Program-made: the position numbers and the translations under genes
Shown here: positions 1 through 8,689 of the stretch, one piece after another
Numbering within the stretch: position 1 is the stretch's first letter
Layout of the letters: each line of letters begins with the position of its first letter
From: Sphaerisporangium sp. TRM90804
GTDB taxonomy: Bacteria; Actinomycetota; Actinomycetes; Streptosporangiales; Streptosporangiaceae
NCBI RefSeq assembly: GCF_029846175.1
Contig: NZ_JARWAC010000030.1
Coordinates: 1-64,000, forward strand
Direction: 5' to 3'
DNA: 64,000 nucleotides
The notes under the pieces: generated by a model
Databases searched by the model: none
Told to the model about the DNA's origin: nothing
The model's input: the letters and a program-made list of their open reading frames with translations, nothing else

Positions 1-110
1 AGGGCGACAAGCAGGACAAGGACGACGCCCCCAAGGGCGACAAGCAGGACAAGGACGACGCCCCCAAGGGCGACAAGCAGGACAAGGACGACGCCCCCAA
101 GGGCGACAAG
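1..110 (+). repeat. 33-bp coding tandem repeat
   Basis: Three identical 33-bp units plus an 11-base partial copy, cut by the window edge. They encode an 11-residue Lys/Asp-rich repeat in frame with the long protein, so this is protein low complexity and not a CRISPR array. Perfect nucleotide identity implies recent expansion or gene conversion. Confidence 0.9.
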
Positions 111-1625
111 TCGGCTCCGCCTGAGAAGGATCACAACTACGAGGCGCCTCAGGATTCCGAGGACAGGCCGCACAAGGTTGAGCCGCCTCGGGGTGGCGAA
201 CCTGACGGCGACGCTCCCTGGGCGGAGCGGCCCGACCATCCGAAGGCCGAGCCTGATCGGAACGATGCTCCAAGGGTCGAGCCAGACCGGGGCGACCCGC
301 CGAGGGTCGAGTACTCCGAGCCGGCTCCCCGGGGCGATGGTTCCGGGCCCGATCCCTGGGCCGACACGTCGGAGCCCGCGCCGCGAGCCGACACCGCCGA
401 GCCCGCTCCCCGTGGGGAGATTCCCGAGCCCACGCCTCCCGGGGACACCGCCGATCCGCTCCCGGAAGCCGATGACGCACCCCTGGTAGTCCCGCCGATC
501 GACCCCGCGCCCACAGGGGAGGCCGTCCCCGCCCAGCCCGTGCCCGACGGCGGCGCCGGCGACCTCGACGGGCAGAGCGTGCCCGAGGCCACCGCCCCGC
601 CCGAGGCGAATGCTCCTCCGGAGGCCAACGCTCCGCCGGAGGGGAATGCCCCTCCGGAGGCTGACGCCCAGCCCGTGCCCGACGGCGGCGCCGGCGACCT
701 CGACGGGCAGAGCGTGCCCGAGGCCACCGCCCCGCCGGAGTCCACCGCGCCGCCCGAGGCGAATGCCCCGCCGGAGTCCAGCGCGCCACCCGAGGCGAAC
801 GAACCGCCGGAGGCCGGCGCCCCGCCCGAGGCGAATGCTCCTCCGGAGGCCAACGCTCCGCCGGAGGGGAATGCTCCGCCTGCGGAGGGGGATCCTGAAG
901 GGGACTCGTCGCGGGAGACGGCGCCTCCGAGCGGTGGGGCCCCGGAGGCGGCGCCTCCGGGGGGTGAGACGTCGCAGGATGTGCCTGATGATCAGCTCGA
1001 CACTCCCAGGGCCGACAATCCCCATGACATCGACACCACGCAGGAGCGCATGCGGGTGATCGAGGTGGACGGCGTCCGGGTGGTCGAGGTGACCATGAAG
1101 CCGCCCAGCGAGGAGCATCTGCGCTGGCTCATGCAGAACATGGACAAGATCCCCCCGATGGAGCAGCCGGTCGTCGTGCCGCCGGAAGGCGCCGAGCCGG
1201 GGAACCCGAAGCCCGACGGCCCGGTGGGCCGGATCGAGCCGGGTGAGCCGTCCGGATCGGCGCGCCCATCGGCTCCGCTGGCTCCCGACGGGGGCGGGCA
1301 AGCCTCTGAACAGGCGCTGGCGACCCCTCAGGGCGTCGTACAGCCCGGTGTCGACACGCAGGTAGGCCTGCACATGGTCTCGGACGACCGCGCCGGATAC
1401 GGCCCGCACAGCGCCGGTGAGCCCGGTGTGCGCAACGGCGAGACTCCGGCGCCGGCCGGCGCGGGTGTGCAGGCCGGCGGGGCCGGCATGCAGGGCAGCG
1501 CACCCGGCGTGTACGCCCCGGAGGGCCGAGCCCTGTACACCGACGACGATCCAGAGGGCAGAGCCCTCTTCGCGCAGGATGATGACGACGCGACGCCGGG
1601 GCGCACGCCGCCGGCCGGTTCGTAG
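3..1625 (+). CDS. Repetitive acidic/proline-rich protein, 5' end outside the window
   Basis: The frame is open from the window edge, so only the last 540 residues are seen. It starts with three identical 33-bp units (about 1-99, plus a partial fourth) encoding a charged GDKQDKDDAPK repeat. A long Pro/Glu/Ala tract with many APPEANAPPE-type units follows. Within it a 71-bp segment (531-601) recurs exactly at 666-736, an in-frame 45-codon duplication. A more ordinary part lies near residues 340-400 (RMRVIEVDGVRVVEVTMKPP, then LRWLMQNMDK), and the tail is Gly/Ala-rich and ends in acidic runs. The next gene begins 17 bases downstream and looks WXG100-like, so a role in a type VII secretion locus is possible but unproven. 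I do not recognise a family for the ordered segment. No catalytic motif is visible. Confidence 0.75.
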   Translation, partial: GDKQDKDDAPKGDKQDKDDAPKGDKQDKDDAPKGDKSAPPEKDHNYEAPQDSEDRPHKVEPPRGGEPDGDAPWAERPDHPKAEPDRNDAPRVEPDRGDPPRVEYSEPAPRGDGSGPDPWADTSEPAPRADTAEPAPRGEIPEPTPPGDTADPLPEADDAPLVVPPIDPAPTGEAVPAQPVPDGGAGDLDGQSVPEATAPPEANAPPEANAPPEGNAPPEADAQPVPDGGAGDLDGQSVPEATAPPESTAPPEANAPPESSAPPEANEPPEAGAPPEANAPPEANAPPEGNAPPAEGDPEGDSSRETAPPSGGAPEAAPPGGETSQDVPDDQLDTPRADNPHDIDTTQERMRVIEVDGVRVVEVTMKPPSEEHLRWLMQNMDKIPPMEQPVVVPPEGAEPGNPKPDGPVGRIEPGEPSGSARPSAPLAPDGGGQASEQALATPQGVVQPGVDTQVGLHMVSDDRAGYGPHSAGEPGVRNGETPAPAGAGVQAGGAGMQGSAPGVYAPEGRALYTDDDPEGRALFAQDDDDATPGRTPPAGS

Positions 1626-1642
1626 AGGAGGGGCGCTTCAGC

Positions 1643-2026
1643 ATGTACGCCGACCCGCCGGCACCGCAGCCGCTCCAACCGGGGGAGACGCCGCCCGCGT
1701 CGTCGCCCGCCGACCCGTTCAGCCCCGACGGCCAGTCGACGACCTGGCGGTTCAACCCCGAGTACCAGAAGCTCGTCGACCTGTGGCAGCAGGCCCAGCC
1801 CTTGCTGGAAGGCCTCACCGGCTCGCTGGACAAGGCGTACCAGATGGCCCGCAGCCGCGACGTGTGGGACGCCCCGGTCGCCGAACGCTACGTCCAGGAC
1901 ATGACCGAGTGGCGCACCCGCCTGGGCATGTACCGCCAGGCCGTCCTCACCGCGATCAGCGACGAGGCCGCCGACACGCCCCGGTGGATTCCCGCCGCCG
2001 CCACCGCCCCGCACGCCTACAGCTGA
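1643..2026 (+). CDS. Small WXG100-like protein
   Basis: A 127-residue protein with a good ribosome-binding site (GAGGAGGGG, 1625-1633) before ATG. The N-terminal 35 residues are Pro-rich and disordered. The rest is predicted helical: FNPEYQKLVDLWQQAQPLLEG, a turn at SRDVWDAPVAERY, then a second helix MTEWRTRLGMYRQAVLTAI. A helix-turn-helix hairpin with Trp and a small residue at the turn resembles ESX/WXG100 proteins, although the exact WxG is replaced by WDAP. It lies 17 bases after the repetitive protein, so the two are probably co-transcribed. The WXG100 assignment is inference; a plain hypothetical protein is the alternative. Confidence 0.7.
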   Translation: MYADPPAPQPLQPGETPPASSPADPFSPDGQSTTWRFNPEYQKLVDLWQQAQPLLEGLTGSLDKAYQMARSRDVWDAPVAERYVQDMTEWRTRLGMYRQAVLTAISDEAADTPRWIPAAATAPHAYS

Positions 2027-2105
2027 GCGCTCACCAACGGCCGCGACCCGGATGGCTCGCGTTCCGAGGCGAGATCGCGATGGGGCGAGGGCCTGGGGGG
2101 CCGGG

Positions 2106-3272
2106 GTGAGGTCACCGGGAGCGGACGCTCGTCACGTGGGGAGGCCGGGGAGAGCACGGCTGCCTGTCGTGCTGGCCTGTCTGGTCACGCTGGGCTGTTC
2201 CGCGCGGGCCGCGCCGGATACCGCGCCGGGCGGGACGGCTGGGCCTGCGCCGGTCTCCTCGGCCGTCGGGCCCGAGGCCGTCCCCGAGTCGGCGGGGCCG
2301 GCGTGGGAGACGGCGCCGTCAAATCGGTGGGAGATCGTTCCCGGGCTCCCCGGCGACGACCAGTGGGAGCGAGGGCTGTCGGACGTGACCGCCGCGGCTC
2401 CGGACGCGGCCTGGGCGGTGGGTTACACCGGCTGGGAGGACGGCCGGAAGGCGACGCTGCGAGGCTGGGACGGATCTCGCTGGCGCGCACTGCCCGCCGG
2501 ACAGTTCGGAAGCCTGGAAGGGGTGGACTCCGACGGGCCCCGCGACGTCTGGGCGGTGGGGGGCGGATTCGACGGAAAGGTCATCGCCCTTCACTGGGAC
2601 GGGCGCGCCTGGCGACGTCACACACCGCCCTCCGGCGGGAGGGACGTCGCCGTGGACGGCGGCCGGGCGGTCCTCGTCTCCGCGTCTGAAGCGTCGCGGT
2701 GGGACGGCGCCCGCTTCACCAAGGTGCTCGACCTGCGGGAGGACAAGGCCGACCTGACCGCCGTGGACGCGGGCGCGGGCCACACCTGGATCGCCGGGAC
2801 GTGGGACGAGCGGCCGGCGATCTGGCATGGGTGGAACGGCGAGTTCACGCGGGCGACCGTGCCCGGCGTGCCAGACGTGCCCGGCGTGCCAGACGGCAGG
2901 CTCAACGCCATCTGGCAGAACAACCCGTCCGACGTGTGGGCGGTGGGTGAGGCCGGTCCACAGGCTCTCGTCCTGCGGTGGAACGGCGTCTCCTGGCGGC
3001 GCGTGGCACTCCCGGGCGGGGCGGGGGAACTGCGGAGCGTGACCGCGTTCGCCCCCGACGACGTGTGGGTCGCGGGCTGGGACGCGGTGTCCCCGGAGCG
3101 GGTCGTGATCCATCACTGGGACGGCCGGACCTGGACGCGCGAGGTGCCGACCTCCCTTGGTGAGGTGACCCGTGCCGCGATCGCGCGCATCCCGGGCACG
3201 TCGCGGCTCTGGCTGCTGATCGCGGTCAGAAACGGCGACTCCGAGTCCATCGTCACCCTCCGCCGCCGCTGA
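2106..3272 (+). CDS. Secreted beta-propeller (DVWAVG-repeat) protein
   Basis: From GTG 2106 the protein is 388 residues. This start gives a compact signal peptide (basic N-terminus, LPVVLACLVTLGC, then Ala/Pro-rich), while the upstream ATG at 2052 would add 18 basic residues. The Cys after the hydrophobic core could be lipidated, but the lipobox (TLGC) is imperfect. The body holds at least four blades of the form DVWAVG...HWDG..WRR (near residues 110, 140, 280 and 325), each 40-50 residues. This Kelch/WD-like pattern is common in actinobacterial secreted propellers of unknown ligand. No catalytic residues can be named. It is probably an extracytoplasmic binding or scaffold protein. Confidence 0.72.
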   Translation: MRSPGADARHVGRPGRARLPVVLACLVTLGCSARAAPDTAPGGTAGPAPVSSAVGPEAVPESAGPAWETAPSNRWEIVPGLPGDDQWERGLSDVTAAAPDAAWAVGYTGWEDGRKATLRGWDGSRWRALPAGQFGSLEGVDSDGPRDVWAVGGGFDGKVIALHWDGRAWRRHTPPSGGRDVAVDGGRAVLVSASEASRWDGARFTKVLDLREDKADLTAVDAGAGHTWIAGTWDERPAIWHGWNGEFTRATVPGVPDVPGVPDGRLNAIWQNNPSDVWAVGEAGPQALVLRWNGVSWRRVALPGGAGELRSVTAFAPDDVWVAGWDAVSPERVVIHHWDGRTWTREVPTSLGEVTRAAIARIPGTSRLWLLIAVRNGDSESIVTLRRR

Positions 3273-3434
3273 CCGCCGATCCCGCCGCCCGCCACGACCG
3301 TCCCCCGGCGGCGATCCGGGGCGGTCGCGAAGCGGGATGACCAAAGCCGTGACCCGGGACGGCCCGGGCGCACGGCGGGCGGGCATCGTGCGGTCGTCGG
3401 TCAAGGAGTGCCGCGCGAGCCCCTGACCGGGGCA

Positions 3435-3440
3435 TACAGT
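3435..3440 (+). promoter_or_regulatory. Candidate -10 of glyA
   Basis: TACAGT lies 58 bases before the glyA start and fits an actinobacterial TANNNT -10 element. No convincing -35 is visible. The 226-base gap upstream of glyA shows no glycine-riboswitch-like structure. Confidence 0.35.
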
Positions 3441-3498
3441 GGGACCATCGGTTTCCTTGCCGTGCGGGTCTCGTGCGTGGGAGGAGTGGTGGGCGACC

Positions 3499-4782
3499 AT
3501 GGACGCTGAAGGGCGCGACCACGGAGACGCTGGCTTCTATGGGCCCGACTTCTCCCAGCTTCAGCGGGAAGATCCGGAGATCGCCCAGGTGTTGGTCGAC
3601 GAGTTGGAGCGGCTGCGCGGCGGTCTGCAGCTCATCGCCAGCGAGAACCTCGCCTCACCGGCGGTCATCGCGGCCCTGGGGTCGACGCTGACCAACAAGT
3701 ACGCCGAGGGCTACCCGGGCAGGCGCTACTACGGCGGGTGCGAGGTCGTCGACCGCGCCGAGCGGCTCGCCGTCGACCGGGCTAAGGAGCTGTTCGGGGC
3801 CGACCACGCCAACGTCCAGCCGCACTCGGGCGCCTCGGCCAACCTCGCCGCGTACGCCGCCCTGCTCAAGCCCGGCGACACCGTGCTGGCGATGGCGCTG
3901 CCGCACGGCGGCCACCTGACCCACGGCTCCCGGGTGAACTTCTCCGGGCGGTGGTTCGACGTCGTCGCGTACGGCGTGCGGCGCGACACCGAGCTGATCG
4001 ACTACGACGAGGTGCGCGAGCTGGCGATCCGCCACCGGCCCAAGATGATCATCTGCGGCGCGACCGCCTACCCCAGGTCCATCGACTTCGCGGTGTTCCG
4101 CGGCATCGCCGACGAGGTGGGGGCGTGGCTGCTCGCCGACGTCGCGCACACGATCGGCCTGGTGGCCGGGGGAGCGGCGCCATCGCCGGTGCCGTACGCC
4201 GACGTGGTGACCTTCACGACGCACAAGGCCCTGCGCGGGCCGAGGGGCGGCGGCATCCTGTGCACGGCCGAGCTGGCGAGCAAGGTCGACCGCGCGGTGT
4301 TCCCGTTCGTCCAGGGCGGTCCGCTGATGCACGCGATCGCGGCCAAGGCGGTCGCGTTCGGCGAGGCGCTGCGCCCCGCCTTCCGCGCCTACGCCGAGCG
4401 GGTCGTCGCCAACGCGCGGGCCCTCGCCGACGGGCTGGCCGCCGAGGACATGCGCCCGGTGTCCGGCGGCACCGAGACGCACCTGGCGCTGATCGACCTC
4501 CGCGACGTCGGGGTCACCGGCGCGGTGGCCGAGCAGCGCTGCGCCGCCGCCGGCATCACCCTGAACCGCAACACCATCCCCTACGACCCCGAGCCGCCGA
4601 CGGTGACCTCCGGCATCAGGGTCGGCACCCCGTGCGTCACCACGCAGGGCATGGGCGTCACCGAGATGAAGGAGATCGCCGGCATGCTGGCCCAGGCCGT
4701 CCGCGACCCCGGTGCTGTACGGTCGGTGGCCGAGCGGGTCGCCCAGCTCACGAGCGGTCATCCGGCGTATCCGCGTGGTTAA
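3499..4782 (+). CDS. glyA: Serine hydroxymethyltransferase
   Basis: A 427-residue PLP enzyme that interconverts serine and glycine while loading one-carbon units onto tetrahydrofolate. The PLP-binding lysine is in [13 protein letters not shown] (K243). Other family signatures are [28 protein letters not shown] and [14 protein letters not shown] 3499 is chosen because GGAGGAG lies 9-14 bases upstream; earlier in-frame starts add residues not found in the family. It precedes the wecA/atp cluster, an arrangement I recall from other actinomycetes. Confidence 0.96.
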   Translation: MDAEGRDHGDAGFYGPDFSQLQREDPEIAQVLVDELERLRGGLQLIASENLASPAVIAALGSTLTNKYAEGYPGRRYYGGCEVVDRAERLAVDRAKELFGADHANVQPHSGASANLAAYAALLKPGDTVLAMALPHGGHLTHGSRVNFSGRWFDVVAYGVRRDTELIDYDEVRELAIRHRPKMIICGATAYPRSIDFAVFRGIADEVGAWLLADVAHTIGLVAGGAAPSPVPYADVVTFTTHKALRGPRGGGILCTAELASKVDRAVFPFVQGGPLMHAIAAKAVAFGEALRPAFRAYAERVVANARALADGLAAEDMRPVSGGTETHLALIDLRDVGVTGAVAEQRCAAAGITLNRNTIPYDPEPPTVTSGIRVGTPCVTTQGMGVTEMKEIAGMLAQAVRDPGAVRSVAERVAQLTSGHPAYPRG

Positions 4783-4842
4783 TGTGTCGTTCTGTGGACT
4801 TTTCCGGTCACATCAGACCGGGCAATACGGGAAACTGGATTC

Positions 4843-6108
4843 GTGCGCGAATACGTCCTCATAGCGCTGGTGGCAGCGGCGATCACCTACCTGCTGGTGC
4901 CGCTGGTCAGGGTGTTCGCGATCCGCATCGGCGCGGCGCCGGAGATCCGCGACAGGGATGTGCACACCGTCCGCACCCCCCGCCTCGGCGGCCTGGCCAT
5001 GTACGCCGGCCTGCTCGCGGGGCTGTTCGTCGCCAGCAGGCTGCCGCACATCGGCGAGACGCTCGCCGCCCCCGAGATCGGCGACGGCCGCACCGCCGTG
5101 GCCCTGGCCCTGGCCGGCGGGGTCGTCGTGGTGACCGGCTTCCTCGACGACTGGCTGGGCATGGACGCCTTCGTCAAGCTCGGCGGGCAGATCGCCGCGG
5201 CGGGCATCCTGGTGGCCTTCAAGCTGACCATCCTGTGGATCCCGCAGCCCAACGGGCAGACCGTCAGCCTGGACGACACCCTCAGCACGGTCATCACCAT
5301 CCTGGTCGTGGTGGTGGTCATCAACGCGGTGAACTTCGTCGACGGCCTGGACGGCCTGGCCGCGGGGATCGTGGCCATCGCGGCGATGGCCACGTTCGCG
5401 TACTCGCTGGCGCTGTCGCAGAACTCCTTCGTCACCACCGACCACGAGCCCACCCGCCTCACGGTGCCCGCGATCATCGCGGCGATCCTGATCGGCATGT
5501 GCCTGGGCTTCCTGCCGCACAACTTCAACCCCGCCAAGATCTTCATGGGCGACACCGGCGCGATGCTGATCGGGCTGGTGCTGGCCTCGTCGGTGATCAC
5601 CGTCACCGGCCGGGTCGACTACTCCGGCATCACCGAGATCAACCGCTTCCCGGTCGTGCTCCCGGTGCTGCTGCCGGTGGCCGTGATGGTGCTGCCGCTG
5701 ATGGACCTCATCCTCGCCGTCGTGCGGCGCACCTCCCACGGCATGTCGCCGTTCGCGCCCGACCGCGGGCACCTGCACCACCGCCTGCTGCAGATCGGCC
5801 ACTCCTCCCGGCGCACCGTCCTGTTCATGTACGCGTGGACGTTCCTGTTCGCCTCGACCGTCGTGGTGATGTCGGTCGGCGGTGTGCCGCTGGTGTTCTT
5901 CCCGCTCACGGTGCTGCTCGCGCTGGTCGTGCTGGTGATGATGGCGCTGCCGCTGTGGCGCTCCGGCCGCGGCGGGGGCGCGCACGCGGCCCGGCGCGGC
6001 CCGGCGCCCGAACCTGAACCCGGCCTCGAACCCGAACCCGCCGACCAGGCCCCCACCGTCCAGGAGGCGGCGGCCGCCGCGGCCCGCGCACGCGCGACAA
6101 CGCCCTGA
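4843..6108 (+). CDS. wecA: WecA/Rfe-type undecaprenyl/decaprenyl-phosphate GlcNAc-1-phosphate transferase
   Basis: A 421-residue polytopic membrane enzyme of the MraY/WecA family, which transfers a HexNAc-1-phosphate from the UDP-sugar to polyprenyl phosphate to start cell-envelope glycan synthesis. About ten hydrophobic segments are visible. Family motifs are present: RTPRLGGLAMY, the Asp pairs in FLDDW and NFVDGLDGLAAG, FNPAKIFMGDTGAM, and the basic DRGHLHHRL loop. GTG 4843 gives a membrane segment directly at the N-terminus. A 50-residue Pro/Glu/Ala-rich cytoplasmic tail follows the last helix. The position before the ATP synthase genes matches M. tuberculosis rfe (Rv1302). Confidence 0.93.
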   Translation: MREYVLIALVAAAITYLLVPLVRVFAIRIGAAPEIRDRDVHTVRTPRLGGLAMYAGLLAGLFVASRLPHIGETLAAPEIGDGRTAVALALAGGVVVVTGFLDDWLGMDAFVKLGGQIAAAGILVAFKLTILWIPQPNGQTVSLDDTLSTVITILVVVVVINAVNFVDGLDGLAAGIVAIAAMATFAYSLALSQNSFVTTDHEPTRLTVPAIIAAILIGMCLGFLPHNFNPAKIFMGDTGAMLIGLVLASSVITVTGRVDYSGITEINRFPVVLPVLLPVAVMVLPLMDLILAVVRRTSHGMSPFAPDRGHLHHRLLQIGHSSRRTVLFMYAWTFLFASTVVVMSVGGVPLVFFPLTVLLALVVLVMMALPLWRSGRGGGAHAARRGPAPEPEPGLEPEPADQAPTVQEAAAAAARARATTP

Positions 6109-6182
6109 CCTCGGCGTTCACCCGCACGAAAGCCCAGGTAAAGGCACCTTCCCCATAGCTTGTGATACCTTTCACTAGCGGT

Positions 6183-6200
6183 GGCCAGGTAACACTGGCC
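6183..6200. promoter_or_regulatory. Inverted repeat upstream of the atp cluster
   Basis: GGCCAG and CTGGCC face each other across a 6-base spacer, 48 bases before the first small atp-associated gene. It sits in the only sizeable gap (about 140 bp) before the ATP synthase cluster, so it could be an operator or leader hairpin. No promoter hexamers could be fixed with confidence. Confidence 0.3.
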
Positions 6201-6247
6201 TCGTAAGGTAGCAATCGCTCGCTTGACAACTGTTCCTTGGAGCGCCG

Positions 6248-6670
6248 ATGCAGGGCAACGACGTTCGCGCACTGAAAGGTGCCGCCATACCCACCCTCGT
6301 GGTCGGGCTGGTCGCCGTCATCGTGGCCGCGATCCTGGGCGGCGGCACGGGCGCGCTCGGTGCCGCGATCGGCGTCGCGGTGGTCGCGGGGTTCTTCACG
6401 GCCGGCCTGGTGGCCGTCACCTGGGCGGGCCGCGTCTCGCCGCAGATGATGATGCTCGCCGCCGTGCTCGGTTACCTCGTCAAGGTGATCCTGCTGATGG
6501 TGCTGCTGAGCGTCTTCAGGGACGCCACCGCCTTCTCCCCCCGCGCGTTCGGCTGGAGCGTCGTGGTGTGCACCATCGCCTGGACGATCGGCGAGGTGCG
6601 CGCCTTCCTCAAGCTCAAGATGCTGTACGTCGACCCCGGCGCCAAGGTCCCCGGTCAGGGTGGCGGCTGA
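6248..6670 (+). CDS. Small four-helix membrane protein before atpI/atpB
   Basis: 140 residues, mostly membrane: hydrophobic stretches near residues 12-35, 37-60, 68-90 and 100-120, then a short basic tail. GGAG lies just upstream of ATG. Position and size match the conserved hypothetical between rfe and atpB in actinobacteria (Rv1303-type, ATP synthase I-like). Members are thought to help assemble the Fo sector, but the function here is inferred from position only. Confidence 0.8.
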   Translation: MQGNDVRALKGAAIPTLVVGLVAVIVAAILGGGTGALGAAIGVAVVAGFFTAGLVAVTWAGRVSPQMMMLAAVLGYLVKVILLMVLLSVFRDATAFSPRAFGWSVVVCTIAWTIGEVRAFLKLKMLYVDPGAKVPGQGGG

Positions 6671-6750
6671 TGCGCGTAGGATTTCTCCGGCTGCACGGGC
6701 GGGGCCCGATATGACTAGTCCCATGCCCGCCTGCTATCGTCGTGCCCGCG

Positions 6751-6963
6751 ATGAGCGAGCAGCGCAAGCCCGAGGAAGACGGCCGCGACTTCGCCAATGC
6801 CGCCTGGTCCATTCCGAGCTATCTGGTCGCCGGGATGCTCGCCTACGGTGGCATCGGCTGGTTGCTGGGCCGTTGGCTCGGCGTGGAGGCGTTCTTCCCC
6901 ATAGGCATCGTCTTCGGGGCCGTGCTCGCCGTCTACGTGGTCTATGTGAAGTACGGCCGCTGA
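6751..6963 (+). CDS. AtpZ/AtpI-family ATP synthase assembly protein
   Basis: 70 residues from ATG 6751 (GTG 6742 would add three). The polar N-terminus (SEQRKPEEDGRD) is followed by two transmembrane helices joined by a Gly-rich turn: SYLVAGMLAYGGIGWLLG, then FFPIGIVFGAVLAVYVVYVK. This two-helix pattern ahead of atpB is typical of AtpZ/AtpI proteins, linked to c-ring assembly or Mg2+ supply. It lies 64 bases before atpB and is likely in the same transcript. Confidence 0.82.
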   Translation: MSEQRKPEEDGRDFANAAWSIPSYLVAGMLAYGGIGWLLGRWLGVEAFFPIGIVFGAVLAVYVVYVKYGR

Positions 6964-7027
6964 GCGCGACGCCGACCACTTCCCGCAGTCGTCTTCTGTT
7001 GATCCACCATCTTGGAGGGAACGCCGC

Positions 7028-7816
7028 GTGAGCGCGCTGACGGTCCTCGCCGACGGAGATTTCGTGGCCCCAGGGCCATCGATCTTCAACTTCCCCCCGC
7101 TGTGGCCGGGTGCGCCCGAGTGGGCGACCAAGCCCGTGCTGTTCGCCATGGTCGGCGCGCTCCTCGTGGTCGCGCTCGGGTGGAGCGCGTTCGCCAAGCC
7201 GAAGCTCGTGCCCCGCGGCATGCAGAACATCGGCGAGCTCGGCTACCTGTTCGTCCGCGACCAGGTGGCCCGCCCGTTCCTGGGCAAGGACGCCGAGCGC
7301 TGGATGCCGCTGCTCGTGCCGATCTTCTTCCTGGTGTTCGCCTGGAACCTCATGGGCGTGATCCCGGGGATCCAGTTCCCGATCGCGTCGCACATCGCTT
7401 TCCCCGTCGTGCTGGCACTGGCCATCTACGTCATCAAGCTCTACCTCGGCATCAAGCACCAGGGCTTCGGCGGCTACATCAAGAACCTGTTCCCCTCGGG
7501 GCTGCCCAAGCCGGTCTACATCATCCTGGTCCCGCTGGAGCTGCTGCAGAACTTCGTCACGGCGCCGTTCACCCACGCCGTCCGACTCTTCGCGAACATG
7601 TTCGCGGGCCACATGATCCTCGCCTTCTTCAGCGCCGTGGGCTTCTGGTTCCTGTTCGAGAACCTGACCCCGCTCGGCGCGCCCATCGGCGTGCTCGGTG
7701 TGGTCATGGCGATCCTGATGACCGGCTTCGAGATCTTCATCCAGTACCTTCAGGCGTTCCTGTTCACGCTGCTGGCCGCGATGTACATCGGCGCGTCGCT
7801 GCACCCCGATCACTGA
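7028..7816 (+). CDS. atpB: ATP synthase Fo subunit a
   Basis: 262-residue membrane subunit that forms the proton half-channels against the c-ring. GTG start follows GGAGGG at 7014-7019. At least five transmembrane segments are visible. The conserved stator arginine lies in THAVRLFANMFAGH (R186), and the C-terminal helix holds GFEIFIQYLQAFLFTLL. It is the first core gene of the atpBEFHAGDC operon. Confidence 0.97.
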   Translation: MSALTVLADGDFVAPGPSIFNFPPLWPGAPEWATKPVLFAMVGALLVVALGWSAFAKPKLVPRGMQNIGELGYLFVRDQVARPFLGKDAERWMPLLVPIFFLVFAWNLMGVIPGIQFPIASHIAFPVVLALAIYVIKLYLGIKHQGFGGYIKNLFPSGLPKPVYIILVPLELLQNFVTAPFTHAVRLFANMFAGHMILAFFSAVGFWFLFENLTPLGAPIGVLGVVMAILMTGFEIFIQYLQAFLFTLLAAMYIGASLHPDH

Positions 7817-7837
7817 TTCCCACCCCTTGTGTAATGA

Positions 7838-7856
7838 CCGGTGGACCTGCCACCGG
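7838..7856. other. Intergenic hairpin between atpB and atpE
   Basis: CCGGTGG pairs with CCACCGG across a 5-base loop, 23 bases before the atpE start. No T-run follows, so it is unlikely to terminate transcription. Subunit c is needed in many more copies than subunit a, so a role in mRNA stability or atpE translation is plausible but inferred. Confidence 0.4.
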
Positions 7857-7867
7857 CCGACCAGTAA

Positions 7868-8110
<243 letters not shown>

Positions 8111-8140
8111 TCGACCGCCCCTGACGGAAGGGCTGCACCA

Positions 8141-8689
8141 ATGACACTGACAACCACGTTGCTCGCGGCGGAGGGGGAGAACCCCCTCATTCCGCACACC
8201 TACGAACTGGTCGTCGGCAGCTTCGCCTTCCTGGTCGTCGTGGTGTTCGTGGGCAGGATCCTCGTCCCGCGCATCCAGAAGACTCTGGAGGAGCGGACCG
8301 AGGCGATCGAGGGCGGCATCAAGAAGGCCGAGGACGCCCAGGTCCAGGCCCAGAAGACCCTTGAGGAGTACAAGGCGAAGCTGGCCGAGGCCCGGCACGA
8401 GGCCGCCCGCATGCGCGAAGAGGCGCGCGAGCAGGCCGCGCAGATCAAGGCCGAGCTTCGCGAGGAGGCCCAGGCCGAGGCCCGGCGCCTCGTCCAGGCC
8501 GCCCACGCGCAGATCGAGGCCGACCGCCAGCAGGCGTTCAGCCAGCTTCGCGGGGAGCTCGGCCGCCTGGCGACCGAGCTGGCCGGCCGCATCGTCGGCG
8601 AGTCGCTCGACGACGAGACCCGCCAGAGCCGCGTCGTCGACCGCTTCCTCGACGAGCTGGAGTCGGCGGACGGGGCGGCGGTGCGCTGA
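8141..8689 (+). CDS. atpF: ATP synthase Fo subunit b
   Basis: 182-residue peripheral stalk subunit: one N-terminal transmembrane helix (ELVVGSFAFLVVVVFVGRIL), then a long charged Ala/Glu/Arg-rich helix for dimerisation. It ends by overlapping atpH (ATGA), implying translational coupling. It is a separate gene and not fused to delta as in mycobacteria. Confidence 0.96.
   Translation: MTLTTTLLAAEGENPLIPHTYELVVGSFAFLVVVVFVGRILVPRIQKTLEERTEAIEGGIKKAEDAQVQAQKTLEEYKAKLAEARHEAARMREEAREQAAQIKAELREEAQAEARRLVQAAHAQIEADRQQAFSQLRGELGRLATELAGRIVGESLDDETRQSRVVDRFLDELESADGAAVR

Noticed and set aside
1-110. Regular 33-bp repeats as a possible CRISPR array
   Set aside because: The units abut with no spacers and translate in frame into the downstream coding sequence.
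2052-2105. ATG 2052 as the start of the propeller protein
   Set aside because: It adds 18 basic residues ahead of the signal peptide; GTG 2106 gives a normal export signal.
3273-3498. Glycine riboswitch before glyA
   Set aside because: No paired aptamer-like helices or conserved junction bases could be recognised; only a plain -10 candidate is visible.
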